Origin: Streptomyces hygroscopicus
Lineage (GTDB): Bacteria; Actinomycetota; Actinomycetes; Streptomycetales; Streptomycetaceae
Length of the DNA: 64,000 bases
Direction of reading: 5' to 3'
NCBI RefSeq assembly: GCF_026168105.1
Contig: NZ_LBMW01000001.1
Location: forward strand, 372,001 to 436,000
This document shows, piece by piece, positions 52,378 through 60,662 of the stretch. The number at the start of each line of letters is the position of its first letter. Within the stretch, counting starts at the first letter, position 1. Both the position numbers and the translations under genes were made by a program. The notes under the pieces were generated by a model. That model did no database searches and had not been told where the DNA came from. It worked only from the letters and a program-made list of their open reading frames with translations.

Positions 52378-52395
52378 GTGCGCAGCGAGGGATGA
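52378..52395 (+). promoter_or_regulatory. Possible 5-codon upstream ORF with good SD
   Basis: GTG at 52378 has AAGGAG at 52368-52373 four bases before it, and its TGA (52393-52395) overlaps the ATG at 52392 of the pseudokinase gene. It may couple translation of the pseudokinase. The real gene has only weak SDs of its own. Confidence 0.35.
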
Positions 52396-54011
52396 CGATG
52401 GACCACGGGCAGTTCTCCACACGGGAGTTGGTCGCCGGACGATACCGGACGCTCCAGGTCGTCCACCGGGAGGAAGGTCGCACCGTCTGGCTCGGCGAGG
52501 ACGTGGGGGTCGGGCGGCCGGTTTCGCTCCTCGAGTCGCGGCTCGCACCACTGCAGCCCGAAGTCACCACGCGCCGCACGGTCGGCCGGATCATGCGCGA
52601 CTCGGAGGCCATGGAACTGCTGTGCCCCGGCCAGGTCGCGGCCGTCCTCGACGTGGTGGACGACCACGGGGCCCTGTGGACCGTGACGGAACGGATCGAG
52701 GGCACGCCCCTGGGCGAGATCCTTGACCGCGGCCCCCTCAACTACGTGCGGGCGGCCCGTATCGGCCTCGGGATCCTCGACGTCCTCGAGGCCGCTCACC
52801 GCCAGGGCATGACCCACGGGGACCTGAGCCCCGGTCAGGTCTTCGTGCGGAAGAGCGGCGAGGTCGTGGTGACCGGGTTCGGGCTGATCGGCACGTCCGT
52901 CACCCAGCGGGTCACCGCGCCGTCGTACGCCTCCCCCGAACAGGCCCGGGGATCGAGCGCGGGACCGGCTGCGGACCAGTGGACGCTGGGGGCCCTGCTG
53001 TACGCCATGGTGGAGGGCCGTCCACCGGTCAACGACCGGGGCCCGGTCGAGGCAACCCTGAGCGCGGTCGACCGGCTGCCGCTGCGCTCCCCGGTGAACG
53101 CCGGCCCACTCGTACCGGCCATCACGGGACTGCTGCGCCGGGACGCCCTGGAGCGGGTGCCCGAGTCCGTGGTGCGCGCCGCCCTGACCCGGATCGTCAA
53201 AGAGGAACTCGACGAGCCGACGCAGGAGGCGCTGATGCCGTGTTTCCAGGGCTGGCTGGTCGCCCACCGGGCGGGGCGGGCGTGGAGCAGGCCTGCCGTT
53301 CGCCGGTCGGTGCTGGTGGGGGCGGGGCTCGCGGTCGCGGCCTCGGCGGTCGCCGTACTCGTCGCCGCGCTGCGCCCGGACGGGGGCGGCGCGTCCGCGA
53401 CCGGATCGGAGCCGTCCCGCTCCGGCGCGCCTTCCACCTCCACCTCCACCTCCGGCAACGGCGTCGGCGGCCCACCATCCCCGCCCGCGACGAGTCGGAC
53501 AGCGGCTCCATCCCCGTCCGCCTCGTCGCGGGCCCCCCAGGAACCGACCGTGCTCTTCCAGCGCTATGTGGCTCCGGAGGGCTTCTCCGTCGACCTGCCG
53601 CAGGGATGGACGCGCGTGCGGACCGAGAAGGCCGCGGAAGGCACCTATCGGGTGACGTTCGGGGCGAGCGGGGACCCGCGCTCGCTGACGGTCACCTACA
53701 GCGTGCACCTCGGTACGGATCCGGTCGCGGTCTGGCAGGCGCTGGAGCCGTCCCTCAGGCAGACGTACACCGGATATCAGCGGGTGGGCGACATCCGTGC
53801 CGTGACGTACCAGGGCTATCCGGGCGCCGACATGGTGTGGCTGTCCACGGTGGACGGCGTGCGGGTGCGCACCTTCGGCCGTGGCTTCCTGGTCGGCGAC
53901 GACCGCGGCTGCTCCCTGCGCTGGACGACACCGGCCGCCGACGCACAGAGCACCGCCAACAAGCAGGCGCTGGACGTGTTCCTGGGGACGTTCCGGCCAC
54001 CGTCGAACTGA
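52392..54011 (+). CDS. Transmembrane pseudokinase with extracellular domain
   Basis: 539 residues. ATG 52392 or ATG 52398 (GAGGG 6 bases before). The N-terminal 290 residues have the serine/threonine kinase fold but not its chemistry: beta-3 Lys is absent (RPVSLLESR), the catalytic loop is HGDLSPGQV at 142-150 and the DFG Asp is Gly (TGFG, 161-164). APSYASPEQARG and DQWTLGALLYAMVEG keep the fold. One helix at about 306-328 spans the membrane, then a Ser/Pro/Thr linker and an extracytoplasmic domain of about 170 residues (VAPEGFSVDLPQGWTRVR). Likely a binding or scaffold receptor. Convergent with tgmB, 13 bp away. Confidence 0.88.
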   Translation: MTMDHGQFSTRELVAGRYRTLQVVHREEGRTVWLGEDVGVGRPVSLLESRLAPLQPEVTTRRTVGRIMRDSEAMELLCPGQVAAVLDVVDDHGALWTVTERIEGTPLGEILDRGPLNYVRAARIGLGILDVLEAAHRQGMTHGDLSPGQVFVRKSGEVVVTGFGLIGTSVTQRVTAPSYASPEQARGSSAGPAADQWTLGALLYAMVEGRPPVNDRGPVEATLSAVDRLPLRSPVNAGPLVPAITGLLRRDALERVPESVVRAALTRIVKEELDEPTQEALMPCFQGWLVAHRAGRAWSRPAVRRSVLVGAGLAVAASAVAVLVAALRPDGGGASATGSEPSRSGAPSTSTSTSGNGVGGPPSPPATSRTAAPSPSASSRAPQEPTVLFQRYVAPEGFSVDLPQGWTRVRTEKAAEGTYRVTFGASGDPRSLTVTYSVHLGTDPVAVWQALEPSLRQTYTGYQRVGDIRAVTYQGYPGADMVWLSTVDGVRVRTFGRGFLVGDDRGCSLRWTTPAADAQSTANKQALDVFLGTFRPPSN

Positions 54012-54024
54012 CCGGCGGCACGGT

Positions 54025-54981
54025 TCATCTGCGGCTCTCGGGCGCGCGCCGGTCCATCGCGCGCTGCGCGAGCCACAGCGCCACGGCCTCCGCGATCGGT
54101 TGCCCCGTCTCCAGCTCGACGAAGCCGAACTGCCCGCCCTGATTGCACTCGAGGAACCACCACAGGCCCTCCTCGTCCTCGGCGAAGTCGAAGGCGGCGT
54201 ACGCGAGTCCGGACAGGGTCAGGTACTCGTGGACCGAGTTCGCGATGCGGTCGGGCACCTCCGTGGCCTCCCAGACGTACCCGGTGTCGCCGTAGCGGCC
54301 GTCGACCTGCCCGGGTGCGGCCCTCTTGCGGGCGCCGAACAGGCGGGAGCCGACACAGGTCAGCCGGATGTCGGCGCGCTTGGGGACGTACCGCTGCAGC
54401 AGGGCCGGCCCCGCGGCCACGGCGGAGAAGTCGGCGCCGGGTCCGATCAGCGTGGTGGGCAGGGCGAGCGTGGGGTCATCGGGCGGCGGTCCCGACGCCG
54501 ACTTCACCACCACGTCTTGGTGCACCTCGGCGAACTGCTGGGCCACACGCGGGGCCGTGGTGATGACGGTCGGCGGCACGGCGAAGCCGCTGCGGTGCGC
54601 GACCCGTAGCTGCCACGGCTTGTAGCGGGCCTGTTCGGCGTTGCGGGGGTGGTTCATCCACCGGGTCGTGGCCGAGTAGAGCATGCCGTACAGGGCCTGG
54701 CGGGTTTCGGCGGTCAGCCACGCCGAGGCGTGCTCGGCGTGAGCGGCCGGTTCACCGGGCCGGCGGACCCACACCGAACGCAGGCCGCCCATGCTCAGGA
54801 CGTGTCCGTTGACCGAGAGATGGCCGTCGAAGTCGCCATGGGCGTAGTCGGCGGACAGCACCGCCTTGCCGGGGAGGTCGGCGGGATCCAGCCGCATCAC
54901 GGGGACGCCGCGCTCATACAGCACGGCCACCGCCATGTCAGCGGTCACGTCCTGTTCCGACGTGAGGATGAGGACCGTCAT
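54025..54981 (-). CDS. tgmB: ATP-grasp ribosomal peptide maturase (graspetide synthase)
   Basis: 318 residues from ATG 54981, 13 bp after the precursor gene. Family of SAV_5884-type maturases (I recall TIGR04187): MTVLILTSEQDVTADMAVA, RYKPWQLRVAHRSGFAVPPT, VVKSASG and the ATP/Mg site FDFAEDEEGLWWFLECNQGG, followed by QFGFVELETGQPIAEAVALW. Makes ester or amide links between Thr/Ser/Lys side chains and Asp/Glu side chains in the precursor. A third gene (a methyltransferase) is usual in the family but absent here. Role in this organism unknown. Confidence 0.93.
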   Translation of the reverse strand: MTVLILTSEQDVTADMAVAVLYERGVPVMRLDPADLPGKAVLSADYAHGDFDGHLSVNGHVLSMGGLRSVWVRRPGEPAAHAEHASAWLTAETRQALYGMLYSATTRWMNHPRNAEQARYKPWQLRVAHRSGFAVPPTVITTAPRVAQQFAEVHQDVVVKSASGPPPDDPTLALPTTLIGPGADFSAVAAGPALLQRYVPKRADIRLTCVGSRLFGARKRAAPGQVDGRYGDTGYVWEATEVPDRIANSVHEYLTLSGLAYAAFDFAEDEEGLWWFLECNQGGQFGFVELETGQPIAEAVALWLAQRAMDRRAPESRR

Positions 54982-54994
54982 CCGCGTGCGGGCG

Positions 54995-55186
54995 TCAGTC
55001 GTCGAAGTGGGTCTGGGAACCAGCGGTGGACGTCGTCGTGCCGACCGCGAGGAGCAGGTCACGGTCGCTCACGGCGGGCCGGCCGTCGGGGAGCACGTTC
55101 AACTGCAGGGAGGCGTCGAAGTGATATGGCGTCACCACGGCGGGAAGCCCCCTGGACAACGCGTAGTTGAGGGTGAACGGGCGCAC
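54995..55186 (-). CDS. tgmA: Graspetide precursor peptide
   Basis: 63 residues from GTG 55186; GGAGG at 55196-55192 is 5 bases upstream, better than GTG 55198 which would overlap this SD. Starts MRPFTLNYALSRGLPAVVTP, the leader motif (RPF-LNYA) seen by the maturase, continues DASLQLNVLPDGRPAVSDRD, and ends with the core TTTSTAGSQTHFDD: Thr and Ser donors with Asp acceptors at the end. Closely matches the 'ATP-grasp target RiPP' family. Located just before tgmB on the minus strand. Confidence 0.92.
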   Translation of the reverse strand: MRPFTLNYALSRGLPAVVTPYHFDASLQLNVLPDGRPAVSDRDLLLAVGTTTSTAGSQTHFDD

Positions 55187-55435
55187 GGGAACCTCCACAG
55201 TCTTGAATGGACTCTTCCCAAACGTTTACGTCGTCCTCCCGTAAGGAATTCATCACTTTCCGCCACATCCAGGTGAAGGTCATCACATTCCCACGACACA
55301 ACCCGTTGGCCCCGGATTACGTCCACGGCAAGCCGGACGCGTGATGTCAGTGGCCTCGGCAACAATGCAGGTAAGAGATCATCTCGCCCTCGGGCGGGAC
55401 ACCGGACGTCCGTGCCCTAGAAAGGCTGGCCTGCC

Positions 55436-55723
55436 ATGACGCGCCCTCGGCTCAGTTCCCGCGCTGCCGGACTGCTGCGCCTGATCATGGACCAGCGCGT
55501 CCCGGTCTTCCTCACGGTCCATGCCAACGGGCGGCGCCGGTACGGCTGTTGGCAGTCCGGCGGCCGTCCCGTGGCGCTGCCCACCGACGAATGCGACGCG
55601 TTGTACGCGGCGGGGCGGATCGTGCTCGGCGACCCGGTCGTCGACCGGGCCAAGACCACATACCGGGTACGTGCCGCCGCGCGCGGCAGATATCGGCCGG
55701 CGGGCGTCGCCCTGACGGCCTGA
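55436..55723 (+). CDS. Small conserved protein divergent from tgmA
   Basis: 95 residues from ATG 55436 (AAAGG upstream). Basic, mixed alpha/beta pattern: SSRAAGLLRLIMDQRVPVFL, YGCWQSGGRPVALPTDECDA, ending with Arg-rich RVRAAARGRYRPAG. No family recognised. It is divergent from tgmA with a 249-bp A/T-richer region between, so it could be a regulator or partner, but no HTH is plain. Similar proteins, I believe, occur in other Streptomyces. Confidence 0.68.
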   Translation: MTRPRLSSRAAGLLRLIMDQRVPVFLTVHANGRRRYGCWQSGGRPVALPTDECDALYAAGRIVLGDPVVDRAKTTYRVRAAARGRYRPAGVALTA

Positions 55724-55765
55724 CCGGTCGGCGGGGTCGAGCCGGCCGGTCTCCTGCGCAGGCGC

Positions 55766-56749
55766 CTACCAGCGGTCCTCGACCTGACCCCTGATCCGCC
55801 GGTCGTACAGGTCCTGGACGGCGTCGAGCGTGTCCTGCGGCAGCGGGGGCAGCTTGGCGACCGCCGCGTTGGCGCGGGCCTGGGCCGCCGAGCGCGCTCC
55901 GGGGATCACCGTGGTCACGCCGGGCTGCTGAACGATCCAGGCGAGCGCCAGCTGGGCCGGGGTACAGCCCTCCGGGGCGAGCGCGGCGAACTCGGCGGCC
56001 GCCTCCACGCCCGTGGCGAAGTCCACGCCGGAGAAGGTCTCGCCCTGGTCGAAGGCCTCACCGTGCCGGTTGAACGAGCGGTGGTCGTTCGCGGCGAAGA
56101 CCGTGTCCTTGGTGTACCTGCCCGACAGCAGGCCGGAGGCCAGCGGCACACGGGCGATGATGCCCACGCCCGCCTCCCGCGCCGCCGGGAGGACCTCGCG
56201 CAGCGGCTTCATGCGGAAGGGGTTGAGGATGATCTGCACGCTCGCCACGTTCGGGCGGGCGATCGCCGTCAGCGCCTCCTCGCACGTCTCGACGCTCACG
56301 CCGTACGCGGCGGCACGGCCCTCCTCGACCAGAGTGTCCAGCGCGTCGTACACCTCGTCGGAGGAGTAGACGGGCGTCGGCGGACAGTGCAGCTGCACCA
56401 GGTCGATGCGGTCGACGCCGAGGTTGCGCCGGGAGCGGTCGTTCCAGGCACGGAAGTTGTCGAGGACGTAGTTCTGCGGGATCTGGTCGACGCGGCGGCC
56501 CATCTTGGTCGCCACCAGCACATGCAGATCCGGCCTGCCGAGCAGGAAGGCGGCGATGGTCTGCTCGCTGCGCCCGTCGCCGTAGACATCGGCGGTGTCG
56601 AAGAAGGTCACTCCGGACTCGGCCGCCGCCTCCAGCACCTCGTGGGCGTCCTTGTCGTCCACGTCGCCCCAGTCGGCTCCCAGCTGCCACGTACCGAGGC
56701 CGATCACCGATGCGTGCTGCCCCGACCTGCGGAATTCTCGCTCTTCCAT
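55766..56749 (-). CDS. Aldo/keto reductase
   Basis: 327 residues from ATG 56749. Catalytic tetrad: Asp and Tyr in FFDTADVYGDG, Lys in VATKMG, His in VQLHCPP. AKR of the YdbC/IolS-like group (starts MEEREFRRSGQHASVIGLG, typical). Full length, ends in GQVEDRW. Downstream of and convergent with the 95-residue gene, 42 bp apart. Reduces an aldehyde or sugar with NADPH; substrate unknown. Confidence 0.93.
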   Translation of the reverse strand: MEEREFRRSGQHASVIGLGTWQLGADWGDVDDKDAHEVLEAAAESGVTFFDTADVYGDGRSEQTIAAFLLGRPDLHVLVATKMGRRVDQIPQNYVLDNFRAWNDRSRRNLGVDRIDLVQLHCPPTPVYSSDEVYDALDTLVEEGRAAAYGVSVETCEEALTAIARPNVASVQIILNPFRMKPLREVLPAAREAGVGIIARVPLASGLLSGRYTKDTVFAANDHRSFNRHGEAFDQGETFSGVDFATGVEAAAEFAALAPEGCTPAQLALAWIVQQPGVTTVIPGARSAAQARANAAVAKLPPLPQDTLDAVQDLYDRRIRGQVEDRW

Positions 56750-56821
56750 GCGGCCAGTCTGTCATTCGCAACCGGCCGCACAGGGTACGCCCGCCCTGCG
56801 TGCCGCACCCGGCCGCTCTCG

Positions 56822-56930
56822 CCCGTAGCTCGTAGCCCGTAGCTCGTAGCCCGTAGCCCGTAGCCCGTGTACCGCCCGAAGCACGCGCCCGGGCCGCCGC
56901 CAGGTAGCGCCCGGGCCGCCGCTAGGTTGA
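56822..56930. repeat. 7-bp and 22-bp tandem repeats upstream of the ATP-grasp gene
   Basis: 56822-56868 holds six to seven copies of CGTAGCC/CGTAGCT. Following it, GCGCCCGGGCCGCCGCCAGG at 56885 is repeated 22 bp later at 56907 (with GCTAGG). The second pair lies in the promoter/leader region of the gene at 56955. Confidence 0.85.
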
Positions 56931-56954
56931 GGGCGGCCGACCGAGGAGAACCCC

Positions 56955-57791
56955 ATGCCCGCCCGCCCCCGCCTTCTGTACGTCACCGACCTCGCCTACC
57001 CGGCGCGCGGGCGGCGTTACTGCGACGAGGACATCACCTTGTCCTCCCGGCTGCGCGCGGAGTTCGACGTCGCCCTGTGCCACCCGCTGGACGCCGCGGC
57101 GCTGATGGACGCCTTCGACGCGGTCGTGGTCCGCAACAGCGGGCCCGTGCTGCACTACCGGGCGGAGTACGACGCCTTCCGCGCCCGTGCCGCCGCGCGC
57201 GGCACCCGTGTGTACAACCCGCTCACCGGCCGGGCCGACATGGCGGGCAAGCAGTATCTGCTCGACCTGACGGCAGCGGGACACCCCGTCATCCCCACCG
57301 TCGACCGGCCCGAGGACCTGGGGCGGCTGCCGGAGACGGACCGGTACGCGGTCAAGCCGAAGGCCGGGGCGGACTCCATCGGCCTGGACTTCGTGTCCCG
57401 GCCCCGGCTGCAAGGCCTCGCCTGGGGTGACGTCCTGGTCCAGCCGCGCATCGACTTCCATTACGAGGTGTCGTTCTACTTCGTCGACGACGCCTTCCAG
57501 TACGCCCTCTACGCCCCCGACCCGGGCCGGCGCTGGGTCCTGGAACCCTATGAGCCCACGGAGGCCGATCTGGCCTTCGCCCGGTGCTTCATCGACTGGA
57601 ACACCCTCGACCACGGCATCCAGCGCGTCGACGCCTGCCGCACCGTGGACGGGGAGCTTCTGCTGGTCGAGCTGGAGGACCTCAATCCCTACCTGTCCCT
57701 CGATCTCGTTCCCGGTCCCACCCGTGACGCGTTCGTCGCCGCGATGACGGCCTCGCTCAACCGGTGTCTGGAGGCGGCGCCCCGCCTCTGA
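56955..57791 (+). CDS. ATP-grasp family protein
   Basis: 278 residues from ATG 56955 (GAGGAGA 5 bases upstream). N-terminal Rossmann-like part (RLLYVTDLAYPARGRRYCDE, FDAVVVRNSG) then ATP-grasp: NPLTGRADMAGKQYLLDL, YAVKPKAGADSIG, VQPRIDFHYEVSFYFVDDAF and LLLVELEDLNPYLSLDLVP (Mg-binding Glu/Asp/Asn). Resembles glutathione-synthetase/RimK-type ligases. It is about 2 kb from tgmAB but has its own promoter. A second ligase in the same neighbourhood is notable; acceptor unknown. Confidence 0.85.
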   Translation: MPARPRLLYVTDLAYPARGRRYCDEDITLSSRLRAEFDVALCHPLDAAALMDAFDAVVVRNSGPVLHYRAEYDAFRARAAARGTRVYNPLTGRADMAGKQYLLDLTAAGHPVIPTVDRPEDLGRLPETDRYAVKPKAGADSIGLDFVSRPRLQGLAWGDVLVQPRIDFHYEVSFYFVDDAFQYALYAPDPGRRWVLEPYEPTEADLAFARCFIDWNTLDHGIQRVDACRTVDGELLLVELEDLNPYLSLDLVPGPTRDAFVAAMTASLNRCLEAAPRL

Positions 57792-58012
57792 CGCGCCCAC
57801 CCCGGCCGACGTGGGCGGCGGGGGGCGCCGCAGTCTCCGTACCGCGAGGGCGAGTTGGCGACACAGGCTGCCGTGCGGGGTGCGCAGGTCTCAGCCGAGC
57901 ACATGGTCGAGCGGCACGCCCCAACGGCAACCCGGGCGCCCTGACGCTCACCCGTGAACGTGAAACAACCTTGGGCCGAAGCGGCGCGCGGGCCGGGGCC
58001 CGGAAGCGTGCC

Positions 58013-58402
58013 TCAGCCCTGATCCCGGCTCTCCAGCCGCAGCTCGATGTCGACCTCCTGGTCCCCGGCGACCACGCCCAGCTGCCGGACGTCGAACGTC
58101 TCGTCCAGGGCTCGGCGCAGGCGCTCCACCGCCCGGGGTTCACCCTGCAACTCGGCCTTCACCGGGCCCGACAGATGCGACGGCCCGGCCGCGCGCCCGG
58201 ACGAGGCGGGAGCGGCCGAAGTGTCGAACGTCCCGATCCACATCGTGGGTCGGGCTCCCTGGGTCTCGTGCGGTGTGTCCTCGGCGCGCCGGTCCGAGGC
58301 GAAGTGCCGACACAGTTCGGCGAACAGACTCCCGGCGTCCTGCGGTGAGCAGTCGCTGACCACCACCTCGACCTGTGGTGCGTGCGCTACGGGCGAGTTC
58401 AC
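58013..58402 (-). CDS. Conserved hypothetical protein
   Basis: 129 residues from GTG 58402, preceded by AAGGAGAGGAG. Two halves separated by a Ser/Gly/Ala-rich linker: VEVVVSDCSPQDAGSLFAEL at the start, and VKAELQGEPRAVERLRRALD then VVAGDQEVDIELRLES at the end. No family recognised, only an alpha/beta appearance. Divergent from rpiR. The upstream 57792-58012 region has nothing of note. Confidence 0.68.
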   Translation of the reverse strand: MNSPVAHAPQVEVVVSDCSPQDAGSLFAELCRHFASDRRAEDTPHETQGARPTMWIGTFDTSAAPASSGRAAGPSHLSGPVKAELQGEPRAVERLRRALDETFDVRQLGVVAGDQEVDIELRLESRDQG

Positions 58403-58586
58403 GGCCGCTCCTCTCCTTCGGTGGCCGACCCGGGTACCCCACCCCCGAGACCCCCATGCACGACGGTACGACCGGAGCGCCGGGTCCGCCTGTCGGGCGC
58501 CGTCCGTGATGTGAGCGGTAAGGCCCCTGGTCAGCGCCGTCCGTGAGCTATGTTGAAGGTCCTCGGGACATGAAGGAGGCGATCCG

Positions 58587-59507
58587 GTGTCATCGCCGCA
58601 GCAGGCACGCGCGCACGCAGCTGCGATCACTGCGGGCAAGACGGCCCCCGAGGCAGGTGCCAGCCCCACGTCCCAGCTCCGGGAGCTGTTCGACGGTCCC
58701 CGGCTGTCCCCCGGGCATCGGCGGATCGCGCAGTACCTGATCGAACACATCACCGAGGCCGCGTTCCTGTCGATCACGGATCTGGCCGAGCGGGCGGGCG
58801 TCAGCCAGCCCTCCGTCACCCGCTTCGCCGCGGCCGTGGGCTTCAGCGGCTACCCCGCGCTGCGGGAGAAGCTCCAGGCGATCGCCCTGAGCACACTCGG
58901 CAGCCCGAGCACCCCCGCGGAGGAGCGCAGCAACGAACTGCAGGCTGCGGTGGACGCCGAGATCGAGAACCTGGAGAACCTGCGGCGTGACTTCGCCGAC
59001 CCGGACGAGGTGATCCGCGTCGGGCGGGCGCTGTCGGAGTCGACACCGCTGACCGTGATGGGCCTGCGGATCTCCGGTTCGCTCGCCGAATACTTCGCGT
59101 ACGGGGCCCGGCGCGTCCACCCCGACGTGCGGCTGGTGACGCGCGGCGGCACCGTCGCCTATGACGCGCTGCTTCAGTCGCGGGAGGCCGGCGGCACCTG
59201 GGTTCTCGCCTTCGGAATGCCCCGGCACGCCCAGGAGACCCTGACCGCCGTGCGGGTGGCGCGCAATGCGGGGCTCAAGGTCGCCCTGATCACGGATCTG
59301 GGGCTGGGGCCGCTCGCCGACGAGGCCGACGTAGTCTTCGCCACGGGCACCGGCTCGCGCCTGGTCTTCGACTCGTACGCCGCTCCCGGCGTGATGGCCG
59401 CGGCCCTGCTGCAGGCCATGACCGACGCCGATCCGGAGCGGACGCAGGCACGTCTCGAGGAGTACGAGCAGATCGCCGACCAGCACCAGTTCTTCCTCAA
59501 GGACTGA
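58587..59507 (+). CDS. MurR/RpiR-family transcriptional regulator
   Basis: 306 residues from GTG 58587 (GGAGG upstream). HTH_6 at about 30-100 (SPGHRRIAQYLIEHITEAAF, SITDLAERAGVSQPSVTRFA) and SIS sugar-phosphate-binding domain 130-270 (LTVMGLRISGSLAEYFAYG, ALITDLGLGPLADEADVVFA). The family senses phosphosugars and represses sugar-catabolism or cell-wall recycling genes. No sugar genes near, so its target is elsewhere. Full-length. Confidence 0.92.
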   Translation: MSSPQQARAHAAAITAGKTAPEAGASPTSQLRELFDGPRLSPGHRRIAQYLIEHITEAAFLSITDLAERAGVSQPSVTRFAAAVGFSGYPALREKLQAIALSTLGSPSTPAEERSNELQAAVDAEIENLENLRRDFADPDEVIRVGRALSESTPLTVMGLRISGSLAEYFAYGARRVHPDVRLVTRGGTVAYDALLQSREAGGTWVLAFGMPRHAQETLTAVRVARNAGLKVALITDLGLGPLADEADVVFATGTGSRLVFDSYAAPGVMAAALLQAMTDADPERTQARLEEYEQIADQHQFFLKD

Positions 59508-59600
59508 CGTACAAACCGGATCATTTACCTCGGATTGCGACTGAATTTTTTCATGTCCTTGCGTACGCGCCGGTATATATAAATACTTCTCCCGGATCGC

Positions 59601-59619
59601 GGCCCGGGACCCTCGGGCC
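59601..59619 (+). terminator. Hairpin after rpiR
   Basis: GGCCCG at 59601-59606 pairs with CGGGCC at 59614-59619 with a 7-base loop. It follows an A/T-rich stretch (59528-59590, with TATATATAAATA at 59573-59584). It may end rpiR transcription or lie in the leader of the next gene. Confidence 0.4.
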
Positions 59620-59784
59620 ACACCGTACGGACAATCGGGGCCGTCCGCTCCTACCCACGGGCTTCGGGTGTCCGGCCGGGCCCGCCTGCGCGGGCGTCCA
59701 TGGCGGCGGCTCCGGCCCTCCCCTAGACCGGGGCCGCCCCAGATGCGCACCACCCTGAGCCGACGTGACCCGGAAGCGAAGATC

Positions 59785-60171
59785 ATGGCATTGATGACGT
59801 ACTCGCCGATCAGCACGGACTGGCCGTGCCAGGTCAAGACACCCGGGAGCTACGACTGGGAGCGATCGGCGGCCAAGTGGCTGCGCGACCTCGTGCCCGC
59901 GCGCTACGCCAGCTACCCGGCTCTGATCCGTCACCCGGTCCTGCTCGCCCGGCACGCCCAGATCCAGGTGCAGAACGAGGTGCGGGTCGCCCGGACGGCG
60001 CTGCAGACGGCCCGCGCAGAGCTGCCCGCGCTCGGTCTGCCCGAGTCGGTCATCGAGCACACGATCAAGCTGTACGCCGCCGAGGTTATGCAGCTCCAGC
60101 ACATCGCGCGCAGCGTACGTGCGGTCAGCCAGGCGCTGGTGGAGAGCAGCGCCACGCGCGCCGGACACTGA
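59785..60171 (+). CDS. Conserved hypothetical helical protein
   Basis: 128 residues from ATG 59785 (GGAAGCGAAG upstream); ATG 59743 is possible but has no SD. Starts MALMTYSPISTDWPCQVKTP, then a mostly helical sequence (LARHAQIQVQNEVRVARTAL, MQLQHIARSVRAVSQALVES). I recall near-identical proteins widely conserved in Streptomyces without function. Preceded by an unusually A/T-rich promoter zone (TATATATAAATACTTC), suggesting regulated expression. Confidence 0.75.
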   Translation: MALMTYSPISTDWPCQVKTPGSYDWERSAAKWLRDLVPARYASYPALIRHPVLLARHAQIQVQNEVRVARTALQTARAELPALGLPESVIEHTIKLYAAEVMQLQHIARSVRAVSQALVESSATRAGH

Positions 60172-60295
60172 CGGCGGCCCCACGAGGGCTCCCCCCGGCG
60201 ACCGTTCGGGGAGTTCACCCCGGCACGGGCACTGTCCGCCGCGAAGCCGGGCAAGCGTAGGAGAGGACGACTCCTACGGATGCCCGGAGCTGCGC

Positions 60296-60601
60296 ATGGA
60301 CTCCACGACCTGGACCGTGCTCGCCGTCGTCGCGGTCCTCGCCGCGGCCGTGCTCGGTGTGGCGCTGGCCCTGCTGCTGCGGCTGATCCGCACCCGTCGC
60401 GACCTGCGCCGTGCCGGACTGCCGTCCGGACCGCGTTGGGTCTTCTGGGGCGCGGTGCTCTATTTGGTGCTGCCGACGGATCTGCTGCCGGATCCCGTCT
60501 ATCTGGACGACATCGGCGTGCTGTTGCTGGCCCTCAGATCGATGCACGCCGCGGTGCCGGCTCGGGAACCCGGGCCCGACGGTGGCGCGTTGTCCGACTG
60601 A
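60296..60601 (+). CDS. DUF1232 (YkvA-like) small membrane protein
   Basis: 101 residues from ATG 60296 (GGAG 6 bases upstream). One N-terminal helix (WTVLAVVAVLAAAVLGVALA), then the DUF1232 pattern WVFWGAVLYLVLPTDLLPDP and DDIGVLLLALRSMH. The LPxDLIPD signature is plain. Family function unknown. It lies 62 bp before the TerD-CAP fusion gene, likely co-transcribed. Confidence 0.88.
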   Translation: MDSTTWTVLAVVAVLAAAVLGVALALLLRLIRTRRDLRRAGLPSGPRWVFWGAVLYLVLPTDLLPDPVYLDDIGVLLLALRSMHAAVPAREPGPDGGALSD

Positions 60602-60662
60602 CGGGCGGCGGGTCACATGGCCGCCTGCGTCGTGACAGTGGCAGGGACGGGCGGGCGGCGTG

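Noticed and set aside
48361..52551. 1396-residue minus-strand frame
   Set aside because: Only its end is the hydrolase; the start is shadow of PobA and the LLM gene.
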